From Anarhynchus alexandrinus (taxonomy: Eukaryota; Chordata; Aves; Charadriiformes; Charadriidae), in contig VUYV01000213.1 of the NCBI GenBank assembly GCA_008711295.1, forward strand, positions 1,040,914 to 1,104,913: 64,000 bases of DNA, read 5' to 3'. Shown here piece after piece: positions 61,854 through 64,000 of the stretch (positions within the stretch are counted from its first letter, which is position 1; every line of letters begins with the position of its first letter). A program made the position numbers and the translations under genes. The notes beneath the pieces are model-generated. The model made no database searches. It saw only the letters and a program-made list of their open reading frames with translations, and was not told the origin of the DNA.

Positions 61854-64000
61854 CTCGTTGATTCTGGTGAGAATTTCGCTTGACTAAGAAGTGTTCTAAG
61901 AGTGCTGAACCCTTTGTGGGTTCTGCTTTGTTTTTTCATGCAAATATTTTGATGGGAAAAAAAGAATTGTTGTTTGTTGGTGTTCTTGGTAAAGGTTTTG
62001 CTGTGAAAATTATTATATTTTTCTTTTTTGAGAGTTTGGATATGCATGACTAGTATGTTTCGTAGTCTTTGAAAATTCAGCAAAAGCAAGAAAAGAAAAA
62101 CACAAAATAAAACACACCACCTAATCAGATCTCTGTAGAAGTCAAATCCATTTATGCAAGGAAAAAGAAAAGAGTTACAAGAAATTATCTTCCTTGCAAA
62201 ATTATCTTCCTTGGTTTTTGATGCAGGTACGTGTCCTGTAAATACATAATCTTTCTGTGGCAGTTTTCTTCCAACCTGAAGGACCACCAGCAGTACAGGC
62301 TTTGCTAACACGACTTTCTACATATGGTAAAACCATGTTCATCAGCTCTTAACTACTTTTAGCTGCTGGTGACCAAGGAGCACTTCCCTTTTTAGAAAGC
62401 TGATCAGGCCAGCAGGTGTTACATGGTGTTAATGTGGAAAAGAAAATCTCCCTTCTTCTGCTGACATATTTTTGGGAAGTAGGTTGATTTGTGCTTGTGG
62501 GCGATGCCTGACTTTTCGCCAGAGAGTGACAGTTGATAATTGCACTTTTCCTGGAATCATCTCATTCATCCAATGAAGGATGAGACACTTTTCCAACATG
62601 TGCTAAAACCCGGTACCATCCGCTCGAGCTATATATATAATGCATATGGTGTTCTCAGTGAAGGTTTACTGGGAGGGACATGGGAAAAAGTATCTCTATA
62701 CACTTTTATATTCCTCCATCTACCCCTGTATTTATATAATACTTTAATCTTGCCTTGAAAACTAAATTATATATGTTGTCATTGCAGCACAATGTGTGCA
62801 TACGAGGTGCATGTATATGTCTGTAATAGCTGTTCATACAGCTTACAAATGCTCACTAAAATTACCCTTTAGGTCAGTCCAACCTAAAATACTTAACAGT
62901 AGCTACAGATTTCTGCAAACCAGCTCCTCAAACCTCTGGTACCACATAGACATAAATCTATCCACGGGCTTTGATATCCCATTCAAGCTGAAACTATTGA
63001 AATTTAGCTGACTGTTAAGTCATTTTAGTAACTTTCCTATGAAATGAACATGAAATATGAAAGTAATTCATCCTGACTATGAGGTAAGATGTTTCTCTGG
63101 ATAGGAATTATAAACAGCATGGTCCAAAAGTCTGAGACAAATGTGACTGTAGCAATTAAACCAGTTTGAAACTTTGGTTTCAAAAGTCCACCTCCCCATA
63201 CTTTTGTGGGAGTGTTTTCCCTCCCTTTCAGTTTCATAATCAGAATCCCTCCACCTTGTGACAGGTAGCTACATGAGTCGTCTGATCCGAAAACACTTAA
63301 ACCATACACACACAAACCCATACAGTCACTCACATGCCCTGATATGTGTGTTACCCCGCAGATCTGGAGCGCGTGGAAAAGCTCACAGGTAACACCAGTG
63401 AACTCCACAGCTTCTATTCCATTGCAAGATTCTTTTTTTTTTTTTTGCCCTAATTCATTTGGAAGGGACAACTATGATGTTACCATACTGGTTACGTTAG
63501 TTGGGCTTCAGATCAGACTAGGAGCAAACCGAGCTGACAGAAACCCCTTTTCTGCTTTTGGGGAAGAAAAGCAAATTACCGTATTTTCTTGGCCTTTGAC
63601 ACTGTTGATTATATGGTGCTTATGAGACAAATGGACAAAAAAGAAAATTCACCTGATAGATCATTGCATTTCTACGCAACACATGTCCATTGCCATGGAA
63701 GACACTTGCTCCTTACAAAATATCTAGGCTGGAGATCAGAAGCAGTCTAACCAGAGAAAAAAAGGATGAGATACTCTGCTGAGCTGAAACTCTCCAAGAT
63801 AGACAAGAGTGAAAGCCTAGGCCATGGCTACCATCTTAACAGTGTGAGTCCTTACAGCATCAAGAAAAGATATGAACAGAGTCTTGAGAGCCAAATGACG
63901 TGGACAATGCGAACTGGAGGTAGATTGCACCTGACATCTCCCATACCTCATTAAAACTCTGCCTGTGGTATCTCTGCAGTATGTTGTGGACTGCTACACA
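61854..64000. other. Non-coding stretch to the window end
   Basis: It contains a T14 run at 63433-63446 and AT-rich unique DNA. The minus frames at 61811-62311 and 63037-63471 are among the longest in the window. They consist of AT-driven or homopolymer-derived residues, so I do not call them genes. Confidence 0.5.
63433..63446 (+). repeat. Poly-T run (14 T)
   Basis: A homopolymer of 14 T. On the minus strand it encodes the lysine run in an otherwise unremarkable frame. Confidence 0.9.

Noticed and set aside
61811..62311. 166-codon minus-strand frame, the longest frame not in a CR1
   Set aside because: Its residues are dominated by F, L, K and N as expected from AT-rich DNA. It has no motif or splice context and no plausible domain.
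63037..63471. 144-codon minus-strand frame
   Set aside because: It runs through the T14 homopolymer (giving poly-lysine), and the composition elsewhere looks random.
1..64000. CRISPR arrays, operons, tRNA or rRNA genes, endogenous retrovirus LTR pairs
   Set aside because: None was seen on either strand. The CR1 tails, CpG depletion and sparse open frames fit a bird nuclear genome.

Overview
This is vertebrate nuclear DNA and almost certainly from a bird. Two 5'-truncated CR1 LINEs are present. Both run on the + strand and end in the bird-type (ATTCTATG)n tail. A third, very short CR1 3'-end remnant lies in minus orientation. Recognisable interspersed repeats are otherwise sparse and old, which fits an avian genome. 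There are no prokaryotic gene arrays, operons, rRNA or tRNA genes, or CRISPR arrays. Open reading frames are short, and most look like chance.

The window reads as a gene-poor intergenic region or a very long intron. I could not recognise any host gene. The most exon-like sequence is a 51-codon frame at 39926-40081 (+). It follows a good splice acceptor, ends in a stop and has protein-like composition, so it may be the last coding exon of an unidentified gene. A second exon-like block at 57516-57718 (+) has an acceptor, a strong donor and one open frame. On the minus strand at 61853-61176, one frame runs 226 codons with only two internal stops, which could be decayed coding sequence.

Layout: 0-4 kb is plain sequence opening with a short regulatory-looking patch. 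At 4.3 kb there is a long, nearly perfect hairpin. A small CpG-dense patch sits at 15.8-16.5 kb in otherwise CpG-poor DNA, and an AT-rich stretch lies near 20.0-20.3 kb. CR1 copy A is at 26.5-27.4 kb. A pair of RFX-type X-box palindromes lies at 34.2 kb. The candidate terminal exon is at 39.9 kb, followed by a 220-bp pure polypurine G-rich tract at 41.0-41.2 kb. CR1 fragment C (minus) is at 45.7 kb. Several ancient amniote repeat relics lie between 23.8 and 53.6 kb, the clearest being MIR-like at 53.4-53.6 kb. CR1 copy B, with an intact C-terminal reverse-transcriptase frame, is at 55.9-56.6 kb.

I found no convincing new biological system. The best leads are the 4.3-kb hairpin (a possible small-RNA precursor or inverted-repeat element), the twin X-box at 34.2 kb and the possible terminal exon at 39.9 kb. 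All calls were made by reading the sequence without database searches. Repeat family names rest on remembered consensus features.
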